Assembly: GCA_964006375.1 (NCBI GenBank)
Contig: OZ023269.1
Location: 63,227,968 to 63,291,967, forward strand
Length of the DNA stretch: 64,000 bases
Direction: 5' to 3'
Origin: Tillus elongatus
Lineage: Eukaryota > Arthropoda > Insecta > Coleoptera > Cleridae
Shown here: positions 34,540-49,526 of the stretch, piece after piece
Position numbering within the stretch: position 1 is the stretch's first letter
How the letters are laid out: each line of letters begins with the position of its first letter
Translations under genes and position numbers: made by a program
The notes under the pieces: model-generated
The model's database searches: none
Told to the model about the DNA's origin: nothing
Seen by the model: the letters and a program-made list of their open reading frames with translations, nothing else

Positions 34540-35930
34540 GACGAAGCTATGGTTCGTTCTGGATTTTCAAGGGAAATCCGGTCTCGATATTCTTTGGTGT
34601 TTCTTGTATGGCCATCTTGAAATTATTGATTGTTCGTATCGTTATGGCAGCTATGATGGCTATCGCTACCGCTACATATAACAGGATGGTCCATATATTT
34701 ATGTGTTTGCTCGGTATCTGGCCTGGTATATTCTTTTTAATGGATTGGAGTTGATTTTGGATGTGACTAATAACGTGTAGCTGTGCCTTGTCTAATTTCA
34801 GTTCTGGTAGTTCTTCGGGAATTTTGTGTTCTTCTTTCGCCGTGACATCTAATTTTGGTAGACTAAATATTTGTTGAGTTTCAGATGTTGTTTGTATTTT
34901 ATAACATTTTTTCCTGCCTGTAAATTAAAATTTGGTTTAAGGGTTATTAGTTTTGTTCCCTTAGTTATATTGGTTTCTTTCTGTTCCTCGCAAATTACTT
35001 TGATCTCCGTTTCTTTTGGTGCTAGTATAATATATTGACTTCCCATATTTTAAGATTGTTGTTTTGCAAATTTTGACTGTTTTTTGCTTACAGTTATCTA
35101 TAGGCGTCTGAAAATTGATTAGTCTAATTTCGCATGCATTTTGGTCGCTGAGTGTTGATGGATTATCGTTTTCGCAAAAATACAGTTGGTTCTTTAAATT
35201 TTGAAATTTTTCGTTTCGGTACGCATATTGTTTGCTACTAAGGATGAGGCATTTTGTTCTTGGAATTATCATCGTGAATGTATAAGGATGTTTGGGTATT
35301 GGTAGTGTACAACTGGTAATATGCATAATCTGACTCGTCTACTAATGGTATTTCTAATGAAAAATTTTGAATTTAATTCGAACCGTTTTTTTTATACATG
35401 CTTAAATCGTTTGTTGATATTAGTCTCGAATATGTTATATAAGTTTGTATTTTAGCCAGTTCTTTTATTATAAATTTGGGGTTTAATATAGATGTGTGAA
35501 ATATTCCTAATTTTGAAAAAGTTAAGGCATTTTCTGTTGTGAGAATTAATTCTTGTATGTTTCTTAACAAGTATCCTATTTGTGTCAATAACTCCAAGTG
35601 TTTTTTTCTATGGTGCTGAGTCAACTGTTTGCTTTTTAAACTACCAATCCTGTATTCTAATTATTTTATTCTTGTCACTATTGTTTTCTGATTATGATTT
35701 AAATTTTCTCTCGTTTGGTTAAATTCTGAAATTGACTCTATCATTAATGATGTTTGCGAACTCATTAGTTCACGGACCTTGTTTTGATCGTGAGCTAATA
35801 TCTCTAATGCCTGATAAATAGGTGCACCATCTTCTGAATCGAGATTACCTGTTATTGATTGAAAATTGGTTCTAATCCGTTTATCATTCCACGTCTTTTT
35901 CTCTTATTATTGATATCTACATTATTACTA
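34540..35930 (-). pseudogene. env: Envelope-like gene of element II, broken
   Basis: Pieces in successive frames on the minus strand: 35624-35373 (helical, TENALTFSKLGIF), 35326-34961 (Cys-containing ectodomain part with PRTKCLILSS and FCENDNPSTLSDQNACEIR), 35046-34849, then 34680-34620 encoding a membrane anchor (VAVAIAIIAAITIRTI) and a charged tail. Position between integrase and the polypurine tract, cysteines and a C-terminal anchor support an env gene. Many frameshifts; the family is inferred from element layout. Confidence 0.5.
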
Positions 35931-36129
35931 TGTTTGGAAATATCCGATAAAATGTGTCATCTATGCTACTTATTGTAAAATTAAGGGTTAATATAAAGTT
36001 CTGATATTCTAATGGTAGTCAACCGTCCTTAGTCTTATCGTTTCGATATAGTATTGCTTTATTTTATTATATTCGTCATGTACTTGTGTCAGGTCATGTA
36101 CATGTACAACTTCCACTTGTTGTTTTCGT

Positions 36130-36549
36130 AATAAGCGGTTCCCATTTTTCTGGGTAGTATGCCTAGATTGTCTGTCAAGTCTTGTATCTGGGCAGTTATT
36201 CCTGCTGAGATGAACCTGAAAGGCGAAGGTTTGGGCTATAATTTGATCGCTATTTCTGTGGTTTATTAAAATTGCTTTATTGTGCTCTAACAGTGAAACT
36301 ATTGAGTTAGGTCCTGAAAAAGGGTTTTTATGTTTCTTGTGAAAACCTGGAGGGATCTTTTTATATACAATGTCTCCTTCTTTAAACGGTTGGTTCGTAT
36401 TTTTTTAGTTCTTTGTAATGACTTAATTTTCGAGTTTTTAATACGACTTCGTACTATTTCGTAAACGATTTGGATTAGTTGTTTGTACTTAGCATTGTAC
36501 TCTTGAGTAATTATTACTTCCAGCATAATTAAAAATTTCAGGTATATGT
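36130..36549 (-). pseudogene. Integrase C-terminal region of element II
   Basis: QEYNAKYKQLIQIVYEIVR is followed, after a frameshift near 36395, by FKEGDIVYKKIPPGFHKKHK and NPFSGPNSIVSLLEHNKAIL. This is the KxGDxVxxK...GP C-terminal domain that follows the integrase core in gypsy elements. The core itself is absent. Confidence 0.6.
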
Positions 36550-36714
36550 AAGGGTATAAAATCGTTGGATATAACTTTTGGTATATTTACTATGATTTTC
36601 ATCAATTTAAAATAGCCTTTCTCACTTTAATGATATTTTATGGCTTCACTTATGCTTGCTTGACATGGTTTACGGCTTGGTTTGTTGAAGTGTTCACTTG
36701 TTTCCTGTTTGCTT

Positions 36715-37200
36715 TTTATGGGACAGACTGTATATGGCCGCATGCTGTGTAGTTGGAAGCGTCAACATAAATCGAGCTTGGATAGCGACAGCTGGTGGCA
36801 CATATCGAGACTGTCACGGAAGGAGGGATAGCGTTGCATAGATGCCGGACGACTAGGGGAACAGAGACGGCGAGAGTTCGGCGGCGCGAGCCCTGCCGAG
36901 AGAGAATCATGAGCGAGGAAGAACCTGACGGCAGAGAGTGAAGAAAGGCGAAAGTTAAACAGGTGGTTGGAGAGCGTCGTAAGAAACAAGTGGCCGTACC
37001 AGAAAGCTGGTGTAAAATTAAGTGTGGAAAGCTAGATAGACAGTTAGGTCGTATCTACCCTGGGAGTTTGGGGATTTATCCACACTTGATTGATGGTTGT
37101 GTGGGTCCAGAAGAGGTGAAGAAATACACAACTACTCGCGAGTCGAGGATTCAATACGCCATCTTGGTGCGCCACGTTTTCTAAGACGTAGCTTCAGGAA
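36715..37200. other. GC-richer segment, no function recognised
   Basis: Base composition differs sharply from both sides (many CGGCG and GAGAG words). The 73-codon plus frame has no recognisable motif. It could be LTR or leader DNA of another retroelement. Confidence 0.4.
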
Positions 37201-37254
37201 TTTTAAAGCCTGAAAGAAAGTCAGACACTGGTAATCGTGTAAATTAATTATATA

Positions 37255-37567
37255 ATTAGGTTTTGAACTTCAGGAGTTTTAATAAAAAATAATTTATTTA
37301 AACTCTATAGTACAAACGTAATGAAATGAAAATGACAAAGATTTTAAAGGAGCTAACAAGAGTTGTTGCTACTAGAAGGTACAATGTAATAATAATTCCT
37401 CAATTTAACACTGGTATTACTTATAAACTAAAACTGCTTACACTGCGGATCACATGTATGTTCAAGCTTGGAATTGTCTGTGTTGCAGGAGCACGGATTG
37501 TCTAATGCAATCACAAGTAAAACCGTGAGAACGGACCTATAGCAGGCAATCATCTGATTACGTATTT
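37255..37567 (-). repeat. 3' LTR of gypsy element I
   Basis: Matches 63403-63712 over its whole 310-313 bases with scattered changes (shared: aactctatagtacaaacgta, agcttggaattgtctgtgt). It lies just past the env anchor, as a 3' LTR should. Confidence 0.75.
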
Positions 37568-38815
37568 CCTTTACCCATAATGTGAAGGACGTCCTCGTTA
37601 TTTTTACTCGAATCTTCTGGGGTTGACCGTTTCTTGGGTTTCTGTTGTTTGATTATCTTCCTGATCTTTTGTCTGAAGATGTAGCACAGGATGACCAACA
37701 TGATGATGATGATGAGAGAAGCAGTTACTCCCATGTGGCTCGAATGTACCAAGGGATGTAGTACATGATGATGGTCCATTTTTTCTAGCTGGTTTCTTAG
37801 TTCTTTAATCTTCTTAAGGTGTATTGGGTTGAATCTAACGATGTGTTGAGGTTGTTGTATCGGTTGTATTGATTGGAACTTGTGACTTCGTACGTTTCAC
37901 CATTTATTGTTATCTTGCAGTTATTTTTGCTGGCTATGATGGTGTTATTGGTAGTTGTCTGTCTGTCCAATCTTGAAGAACATTCTTTGGAGCCACTGGT
38001 CTGCTGATTGGTGATAAGTAGGATATTTCTGTTGTGTAGTTGAACCGATGCAGTATAAGGGTTGCTTGTGGTAGAGAAGAGACATGTGCTTTCGTCTAAT
38101 TTGCATCTCTCTTCGTGTGGTTGATCAGAAGATAGTATAGCTTTTTCGACAGATGGGCAATGTTCTGTAATCCATAGATTTTTCTGAGGTGTCTCCAAGT
38201 AGAATGAAGTGGGTGGTACAAGGACTCCATTATTTTGAGGGGTTGGAACAATTTGGAATACGATTCTGGTGTGGAATGTAAGATAGAAAGTTTTAGGAGA
38301 CAAACAATTGTATCTTTTACGGACAAGACATTAAATTTGATGAACTCCAAAATTTTGAAAATGTGATTTTGATCGAAGCTAATCATGTCATAGTTATTAT
38401 AAATAAGTTTTAGATGCTCTCTAATAACCTTTAGGTCTTTAGCAGTAAATATCTCTATATTGGTTATTTGATTAAAACTAAAGCTAAATTGTTCGTTGCA
38501 ATACCTTTATATTTTGTAGTAGTTTTGAGCTATGGGCTATCTGAAATTCTACAACGGCTTTATATTTCTTAATTGACTGTTTAAAGTTCGGGTATAATAT
38601 TTGTTAATTGAATCAGATTTTATTTCATTAATTTGATAGACATTGTACAGTAAGTGATTATAATTTTCTTCTAAGAGGGTAAGGTTAAAATAAAAATAAA
38701 ATCTGTGATAATGATTGAGAATTTTTGCAATTCCAATATAGTCTTTAAAATAACCATTAGTTTTGATTGGCTGAAGTTGAAGGGACAGGGTCGTCTTCAG
38801 ACATAGGTACAGCAT
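37558..38815 (-). pseudogene. env: Envelope-like gene of element I, broken
   Basis: N-terminal part 38815-38549 (helical, ILNHYHRFYFYFN), middle 38386-37797 in two frames with several Cys residues (CPSVEKAIL, CKLDESTCLF, CKITINGETY) and Asn-glycosylation-like sites. The C-terminal part 37779-37558 has a membrane segment (GVTASLIIIIMLVILCYIF) and a basic tail (KQQKPKKRS). The layout matches errantivirus env, placed after integrase. It is interrupted by several frameshifts, and no start is assignable with confidence. Confidence 0.6.
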
Positions 38816-38959
38816 TCTGTAAAAAAGGAAATTTCTTTTTTGTTCTTTTGGTCTTAGTAATGTGGGCTGTTTGTTTTCTTGAATGGGGAAGAAGTAGCTT
38901 GTTATGTGGTAATTGAATTGGATCTGGAGTTTTTTATAAAGAGGGCCTTTCGGACTGGC

Positions 38960-39850
38960 GGTACTTTTATTGCAACGTTTTCCTCATTTATTTGAATATT
39001 TTGTTCTCGAGCTTCGTACGTTTTCTCGAGTCGCTCTGTTGCTTTTTGTTTTTGTTTTTTTAAATGGCGTTATAAAACGGAACTATTTCTCTCAACCGTT
39101 TGTTGTTATATTCTTCAAAGACCGTTTGATGGGGATCGATCGTCGTATGGGCCATAAAGAAGTTTAAAATGAGAGTGACCTGTCGAAGAATGTATTGATT
39201 GGTTATAGATTAAAACAGCTGTGATCATAAGAGATTGCGGACTCTCGTTAGGATTTTGTATTTTAAGGACACGTATCTTTTCTAAGAGTGTTGCATGTAG
39301 CCGTTCTACGGGCGAAATAGAATTAGGATTTTGAGAGGTAGTAACGTGCAAATCGATTTTGAATATTGAACAGAACTCTTTGGGTAGGAAATTTTCAAAT
39401 TCGCGGCCTGGGTCCGAGACCATTCTGAGGGGGTAGTTATGATGAGAAAAGAAGTGACGGAGCTTATTGACTATGGTCAGTGCTGTAGTATCTATGACAT
39501 AATAAGCCTGTGCATATTTGCTAAATCAATCCACTATTGTTAGAAATTTACAGCCATCAAAACTAAATATGTCAATATGTATGACTTCAAATGGTCTAGA
39601 AGCAACTAAGGGTCCTTGAAATCGGGGCTTATCAGGGTTACGGTCATATTTTGCTTGTAAACATATCTCACATTTATTTATAAACTCATTAATTTGAATT
39701 TTCATATTTGGCCAATTAAATTTAGTTTTTAATTGTGCATACGTTTCATTAATGCCGTTATGATTTTGTTCGTGGTAGTCCTGAATTTTTCCTTTTTGTT
39801 CTTGGATTTTCGTTACGTCTTGTAAGTGTCTTGTACATTTAATTATTTTA
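38960..39850 (-). pseudogene. Integrase of element I
   Basis: Zinc-binding part near 39790-39640 (HEQNHNG...CEICLQAKYDR). First catalytic Asp in VIHIDIFSFDG near 39575. Second Asp in MVSDPGREFENF at 39423-39388, and Glu in SISPVERLHATLLEKIR near 39330-39280. All D,D,E residues are encoded, but stops and frameshifts separate the parts. Confidence 0.8.
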
Positions 39851-40238
39851 ACAGAACTATTGAAAAGAGTTTAAGCTATTAATCTAAAGTAGTATTCAAG
39901 TTGTGGGTCCAAAAATACTATGCCATAATTTTTATTTGGAGTAATAAAAGACTTTAAAAATTCAGTTACTTGCTGTAATTCATGTTGGCGTTGAATGTAC
40001 GCTCTATATCGTTTATTTCTAAACACTGTATCTGTCTTTATTTCGTTGTTAACGCTATAATACATAACTATTTGATATTTAAAATGATTTAAGGGGTTTT
40101 CTGAAATAGGAATATTGAAAACAGGATTTTCGGCAGAGGTGTGTTGTGTTTGAGAATCGGAAGATTGTTCGTCTTCTTGAATGTTTAGTCCTAGTTCTTT
40201 GAGATCGCCATCAGTTAATACCCTAAGTTCCGATGGAT

Positions 40239-40640
40239 CTAAATTATTGAATATTGACGATAGATCGTCGTCGTCCTCAACTGCGTTGATTTCGACGCGA
40301 GATCAGCTACGACATTTTCTTTACCTTTCTTATACTTTCTATCATAGTCATATTCTTCTAATTTTAACCGCCATTTTACTAAACGTGAATTTGGTTCTTT
40401 AATGGAAAATAACAATACAAGTGGCTTATGATCCGTTTCGATTGTGAATTTATTGCCAGAGAGGTAGGGCCTAAAGTGTTTAGTATTTTCGACTATTGCC
40501 AAAAGTTCTTTTTCTATTGTTGAATAGTTTCTTTCAGCAGAATTTAGAGTACGACTATAATAAGCTATGGGCTTGTCATTTTGTGACAAAACACCTCCTA
40601 TAGCGATATTACAGCGTCTGTGGTTAAGTGGAAACTTTTG
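40239..40640 (-). pseudogene. RNase H of element I
   Basis: DKPIAYYSRTLNSAERNYST, then KELLAIVENTKHFRPYLSG and TIETDHKPL. This is the tethered RNase H of gypsy polymerases, in one open stretch with upstream frameshift. Confidence 0.85.
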
Positions 40641-40787
40641 TTAAAGTCAGGGTAAGTTAATATCGGAGAATTTGTGATTAGTTCTTTTGCTTCTTTAAAT
40701 GCCTCAATGTATTCGGTATTATGTATGTCAATTGTGGAATCTTTCTTAAGGCATTTTTTTAACGGGAACACGACTTTGGCGAAATTT

Positions 40788-41470
40788 TTAATGAAACGTC
40801 TGTAATAACCAGAGAAATGATTCCATTTCTTTTTGAGACTTTGGTATAGGATAATTTTGTATATATTTAATTTTGTTCGGATTCGGTCTTACGCCGTCTT
40901 TATCGACCAAATGTCCTAAAAACTGAACTTTTCTAAAGAAATCTGATTGATCTAATTGTACCTTTAAATTAACGTCTTCTAATTTTTGAAATATTTGTTT
41001 GATATGGATAAGGTGTTCCTGAAGGGATTTAGAGAATATTACAATATCGTCCATGGAGACAAAACTACTTTTGTACAAGAATTATTTTAAAACATCATCC
41101 ATTACTTTTCTAAAACTCATTGCTGAATTACGGAGACCATAGGGTGTTTTGACATACTCATAATGACCGTTGTTTACGCTGAAGACCGTTTTTTATACTT
41201 TCAGGAGTTAACTCAATCTGATGAAAGCCTGGGGCTAATTCGAGAGTAGTAAAATACGTACATTTTCCTAAGTTATTTAGAGTCTCGGCGACCTTTGGTA
41301 GGGGGTATTTTACAGCTATGGTTTTCTCGTTAAGTTTCCTGTAATCAACGACTAATCGCCATTTCTTCTTTTCTGGCGAGTTTACGCTTTTTGATATAAT
41401 CCCGAGAAGAATAGGGAGATATAGAGGGCCTAATAATTTTATTATCTACAAATTTTTGTTTTTTGTTTTT
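40788..41470 (-). pseudogene. Reverse transcriptase of element I
   Basis: EKKKWRLVVDYRKLNEKT and KYPLPKVAETLNNLGK near 41370-41275, then FTTLELAPGFHQIEL, in which the catalytic Asp of motif A is replaced by Glu. SMDDIVIFSKSLQEH (41058-41010) is the YxDD box with Ser for Tyr. KVQFLGHLVDKDGVRPNPNK follows. Frameshifts lie between these blocks. Confidence 0.85.
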
Positions 41471-41773
41471 GTTTTTTAGTGTTTAAGTGGTAGGGGTGTC
41501 TGTACGATTTTACATGTATAGCGTCATTATCACGAATTCTTATATCGTGTTTGATGTCACTTGTAAACGTAAGGTCTGAATTTTCATGATACAATATGTT
41601 CTTAAAGCGATGGCGTAAGCTAATTAATTTTTTGTTTTTCTTCAGAATTTAAATGGTCAGTTCTAAGTTGTTGTCGTACGTCAAAGTGAATTGAATTGGG
41701 AAATTTTGATGTTTCTTCAACATTTTGAATAGGCTTACCTTAAATTTGTTCGGAAAAATAAATTTGAATATTA

Positions 41774-42307
41774 TCAGGTGTATTTTTTGTTACAGGAATT
41801 GTACAAATACCTGAATGCGAAGTAGCTATAGCTTCGTCTACAGTTAGTGTTGTCAGATAGTTGGGGAATTAAAACTGTTCCGTTTTCTATGTTAACTGGA
41901 ATTTGTATGTGATTTACACATATTTGTTTAAAGGGTTTAAAATTTAGTGGGTTGAGTTCAAGATAAAATGGAATTTCTATTTTGCCTAATTTTATAATTT
42001 GTTTTTCATAATTAATGTCTGCCTTAAGTTTTTGGAAATGGGCCAAACCAATTAATGCATCAAAGCGATCCTGTCATTGCATAACGTGAAAATCAAGTGG
42101 AAATTTGATACCATATTCCTGTAACAAGGGGTATTGAATATTGTCGATACCTTTGGTAATTTTTCCAACAGATTTTATGGCGAAACGTTTTTTGTAAATA
42201 TAATCGCTAAAAAACTTGTAGGCCGGACCTGGATTAATAATACTATCTGAGGCACCACTATCAATTAGAATTTTAAGGTCGAAAGAGGGAACACAGAAAA
42301 GGGGCAA
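41774..42307 (-). pseudogene. Retropepsin-like protease region of element I
   Basis: ILIDSGASDSIINPG (42279-42230) is the aspartic protease DSGA box. Downstream 42046-41774 encodes the flap and linker region before reverse transcriptase. Frame breaks near 42060. Confidence 0.75.
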
Positions 42308-42319
42308 TTTAGGCTGTAA

Positions 42320-43003
42320 GGCAATATTATTCCGGTCTATCTTTATAGATTTTCCGAGGCAGCAATGTGAAAATCCTGCTCCTCCTCATATTGATCAGTC
42401 GATTTGTTTATGTCCTCATCATAAGGATTTTTATCATCCAGATAATTCTCACCTGTTGGCAATAAACAGGCTCTTGTTTCTGTTCTTGATACGACTTGTT
42501 ATGGTTTAATTGAGGAATAAACTGATTTGGACGGGGGCAATTATTGGTGTTATTTGTCGAAATTGACATAGGGGTTAGTTGAGATGTACGGCGTCCAAAA
42601 ACTTGAGAATTAGTCGGATATGTCCTATGTTGTTGAATGGGCCTAATATTAGAGATCGGTCTGCTAGAAAATTGCTGCCTGAAAGGTGGCTGTTGCTAAT
42701 AATTTTGTTGAGGGATGTTTCTGAATTTCGGGTAAAAATCATTTCTCATTTTGTTAATCACAGGTAGTTTTTGTGGTGGTGGATTTTTATTGCCTTGAAG
42801 AAAACGCGCTTCGTCTTTCTCTTTAATAACCTTTAGAAAATTTGCTTGCATTTGCTCATTGTCAATACGGTGACATTCGAGCAGTGCTGTTTCTAGATTG
42901 GGAATATTTAAAAGACGTAAGCGACTATGATATGGCTCAGAAATGCCAATTTTAAAAGCAGTGACGGCTGCTGTTTTTTACTGTTTTTTCTTGTACGTTT
43001 TTA
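42320..43003 (-). pseudogene. gag: Gag C-terminal region of element I
   Basis: Gln/Pro/Asn-rich nucleocapsid-like stretches (KVIKEKDEARFLQGNKNPPP, PRPNQFIPQLNHNKSYQ) with stops. 42848-43003 is about 95% identical to 62040-62195, where gag continues upstream. Confidence 0.6.

Positions 43004-46340
<3,337 letters not shown>

Positions 46341-46427
<87 letters not shown>
46341..46427. repeat. (AT)n microsatellite at the LINE 5' end
   Basis: AT array directly before the LINE leader. Confidence 0.95.
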
Positions 46428-46430
<3 letters not shown>

Positions 46431-46958
46431 GTGGGTGGGAAAATTGGCTAATAAAACTATTAATAATCAAGCTGAATTAACTCTTTGATGGGTAAGTCAT
46501 TGTCTTGGATGTTTTCTTTTTGTGTGTGTAAATTCAATTCTGGTCCATATTTTTTATTAACTCTGTTCTATGGTCGGGAGGTATATAAATGAATGAAAAC
46601 GCCCCAAGGCACGATCGGATTTTTTATAATTATGTCAGCCGGCAGACGTGAGCTCTGAGAGTCAGAGATAAGTCGCCCAAATTTCCAGAGGTCCATGGTA
46701 AATGTACTAGGGTACCTCGAGAATTCGACAGGCCACAGTGGGGTATTATAATATACGGAAATATTCCCGATGCAATTAAATTGTCTCGCATTATAAGGGT
46801 GATTTTAGTGCAAAGCAATGCGTAAAATAACCACAGTCTGGATACTCTCGATAAGATAGATCTGTTTAATGTCTCATATTGTAAAAGGAACGTTCTCACG
46901 CATTGTATGTGAAAAGGTCAAACTTCTTGGCCCAGACGGAGATGCACTTGTCTCGAGG
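46428..46958. other. Flank of Polinton B, no gene recognised
   Basis: No coding or repeat feature recognised. The short minus-strand frame at 46630-46899 has no motif. Confidence 0.5.
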
Positions 46959-46964
46959 CACATT
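46959..46964. repeat. Target-site duplication of Polinton B, left copy
   Basis: CACATT, repeated at 56771-56776. Confidence 0.9.
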
Positions 46965-47970
46965 AGTAGATAGTGCGGCACCTGGCCTCATCCCCTCCAC
47001 TTTTTTCTGCGCATGCGCGATGATGTCACGCGCATGCGCATGGCGTTGATAGTTGACAGCTGACCTGTCACGGTTGACAGCTGTCAATGTCATCTGACCT
47101 GTGACAGCTGTCAATGTCATCTGACCTGTGACAACTGTCAATGTCAGCTGTCACCGTTGACAGCTGATCTGTCACAGCTGTCAGCTGTCAATGTCATGTG
47201 TCATCTGTCACATGTCACATTTGACATGTCTGATGATGTCAAATGTTCCAAGATGTCCAATCATGACAGTTGTGACCTGTCATGATGTTCCATAGATAGC
47301 CACAGCCCGGGTTAGGTCTCTATGTGTTTGTTATTAACTGTCCTATGTCACATCTGACCTGTCTGATGACGTCAAATGTTCCAAGATGGCCACAATCAGG
47401 TTAGGTCTCCATGTGTGTTTGTTGACATATGTCTGAGGGCTGTCACATCTGACCTGTCTGCTGCTGACGTCAAATGTTCCATACATGGCTACAACCCCGG
47501 GTTAGGTCTCCATGTGTTTGTCGAATCTCTGCTATCTGGTTGTTTGTTAAGGTTATGCATGTGTTGTATGACATATAAGCATGCTGATTCCCCGCTATCT
47601 GATTGTTTGTTAAGGTTATGTATGTGTTGTATGACATATAAGCATGCTGATTCCCCGCTATCTGATTGTTTGTTGAGGTTACGTTTGTATTTGTTATTTG
47701 AATGCAAACAGACTGGTAAATAATATAAGAGTATACTTACATACAGTAAGAGACGTCATCTCTGTTTCACATCTTAACACATACTGAACAAGTGTGCTTG
47801 TGTGTGACCTTAGTCTTGTTTGAGCTTGTACACACGGTTGTTTTGAAAGGATATATGACACATATAGGTCATGACAGTTAGATGTCTTTACTTAGACTGA
47901 CAGATGTATGGAATAACAAACGGACATGCTGTGTTACTCAGTTTTAGCGGGAAATTTGAATTTCACACAC
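46965..47970 (+). repeat. Left TIR of Polinton B
   Basis: Reverse complement of 55935-56770 in mosaic fashion. From outside in: a GC-rich tip with CTGCGCATGCGCGATGA, a field of TGACAGCTGTCA and CTGTCAATGTCA motifs, about three units containing GATGACGTCAAATGTTCC and GGTTAGGTCTCCATG, then three ~70-bp units with ctatctgattgtttgttaag, then tagcgggaaatttgaat. The right TIR has a different number of inner units. Confidence 0.85.
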
Positions 47971-48263
47971 GAAACAAACAGACAAATGTGATTTGAATAA
48001 CATGTTTGACAGATATGACAGCTAAATACAGACAGCTAACGTGTTAGAACCTGTCTGTACACTTGCTATCTGTTGTCATTTCCGGTAGGTGACCTAGTAT
48101 TCAGAGTTAGACCCAGGGCAGAGTTAGAATACAGTTGTTATCAGTTGTCATTTCCTTTCTATGACCTAGTTTCTCTGTTAGAGTTCGCTTTAAGCTCATT
48201 TATAATTGAGTTGTCGTTGAGAAAAGACGTGCATCAGTTTGCTCTACCCAAATCTGTTTCAAA
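47971..48263. other. 5' region of the KilA-N gene
   Basis: Contains a ~55-bp direct repeat (gttgtcatttcc...tgacctagt at about 48070 and 48140). No clear TATA box. Confidence 0.4.
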
Positions 48264-49347
48264 ATGGCTACATTAAGTGATGTGTGTTACCAGCAAATTA
48301 AAGATAACTTCAGGTATGGTCTATTTGGAGACTTTCAAGTTATTATCGATAAAAACACTGGATATTTCAATGCCACAAAATTGTGTAAGAGTGGTGAGAA
48401 AAGATTCAGACAGTGGTTGGAAAATAAGAAAACTAAAGAGTTGATTGCCTATTACAACAGTCAGCTGAAGGAACATTTGGGGTATCGGCATACCGATATG
48501 CCAAATGTTTCAACCGAGGGAGCCCACTTAGAGTTATCTCCAGGGAGCCGGAATACTGGCCCCCTAAAAACGGATGCAACATTTAAATTAACACCAACAA
48601 CCGCCAGCAGTCAGCTAAAGGAAGATTTAGGGTATCGGAATACCGATACCCTAAATATTGCAACCGAAGGAGCCCACTTAGAGTCACTTCCAGGGGGCCG
48701 GAATACCGATACCCTGGAAGCGTCTGCAACATTTAAATTAACACCAACAACAGCTACATATGTGGTGGACTCTGGTGGGAGACAAGCTGAAAACAACTTG
48801 ATATCTGGTACATGTGTGCAAAGATTTGATAGTAAATTTGGCTTGCTGGATATCCAATCAGTTCTATGACAAATGCAACCAAATTATTTTTGATTTTTTC
48901 CTAAACGAATTTGATCAGAAATACAGGGACAACCTAGATGCGATTGAAGTAAAATTAATGGAGATAAATGATGAGGTGCAGCGTATGCGAGAAACAAATG
49001 CTAAAGTCACAGAACATCTTGAAGACATATCCCCAAAACCAAGTAACCCGGGAAAAATAAGTGTGTTTGGTTTACTTGCAAGAAACGAGAAAGTCGCCCC
49101 CTATCCATATCATGCCGTAAGAACACAAAAGAAAAGTTTCCCAAGAGCTGTGAGGAACTTTAAAAATAAACACCCCAATGCCCAAGTGATCCTAAACAGG
49201 CTGTACGATCCAAATTCAGTAAATCTCTTTAACAGAATAAAGACTGAAGTGAAATACCTTACAGCACATAGAAACAACATACAGATAGCAGATGTACCAC
49301 AAGATAAGTTTGTTCAGGATATTATTGCTTTAAGACATACTTTTTAA
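48264..49347 (+). pseudogene. KilA-N / DUF3627 protein, one frameshift
   Basis: Residues 14-60 read YGLFGDFQVIIDKNTGYFNA, then TKLCKSGEKRFRQWLENKKT, a clear KilA-N DNA-binding domain. A linker follows made of two ~47-residue direct repeats (SQLKE..LGYR...TEGAHLE...TFKLTPTTA). After a frameshift near 48812 the coding resumes with CKDLIVNLACWISNQFYDK, the helical segment usual after KilA-N. A coiled coil (KLMEINDEVQRMRE) follows, then a C-terminal DUF3627-like domain (KVAPYPYHAVRTQKKSFPRA, NAQVILNRLYDPNSVNLFNR). Such proteins are typical of entomopox-, asco-, irido- and baculoviruses. The start is the first ATG of the domain. Confidence 0.85.
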
Positions 49348-49526
49348 TTGTATTACAAAATAAAAACACATTAATTTTAACAAAGACTTTTATTTGATTC
49401 TAAGTACAAGTATGTAAACTCTTGCCCGTTTGTTGGAATACATTTATAGAATTATTAACATTAGATGGTTCAGTGTTACGCTGGTGATGTTGTAGTCGTT
49501 GGTGCCTCTTCATGGCTGTGGGTTTA

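Larger units (their letters stand above)
34300..36560 (-). mobile_element. 3' part of an env-bearing gypsy-type LTR element (element II)
   Basis: On the minus strand: integrase C-terminus, then env, then a polypurine tract (34523-34536), then a putative 3' LTR toward 34300. It is 5'-truncated near 36560. Same strand as element I at 37.25-43.0 kb, but with a different env and 3' end, so it is a separate family member. The gag-pol-env order is that of errantivirus-like (insect gypsy) elements. Confidence 0.65.
37255..43003 (-). mobile_element. Env-bearing gypsy/errantivirus-like element I, 5'-truncated
   Basis: Order on the minus strand: gag end, protease, reverse transcriptase, RNase H, integrase, env, LTR. 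Many frameshifts. At 43003 the gag sequence stops abruptly at a foldback-family motif. The missing gag start, leader, primer-binding site and LTR of the same family lie at 62040-63712 on the same strand, with a ~155-bp overlap. Confidence 0.85.

Noticed and set aside
36963..37184. 73-codon frame in a GC-rich segment
   Set aside because: No motif, no homolog in the window; probably LTR or leader DNA.
47376..47723. 115-codon frame with repeated LLRLCMCCMTYKHAD peptides (and mirror frames at 56071-56426)
   Set aside because: Translation of tandem units within the TIRs of Polinton B.
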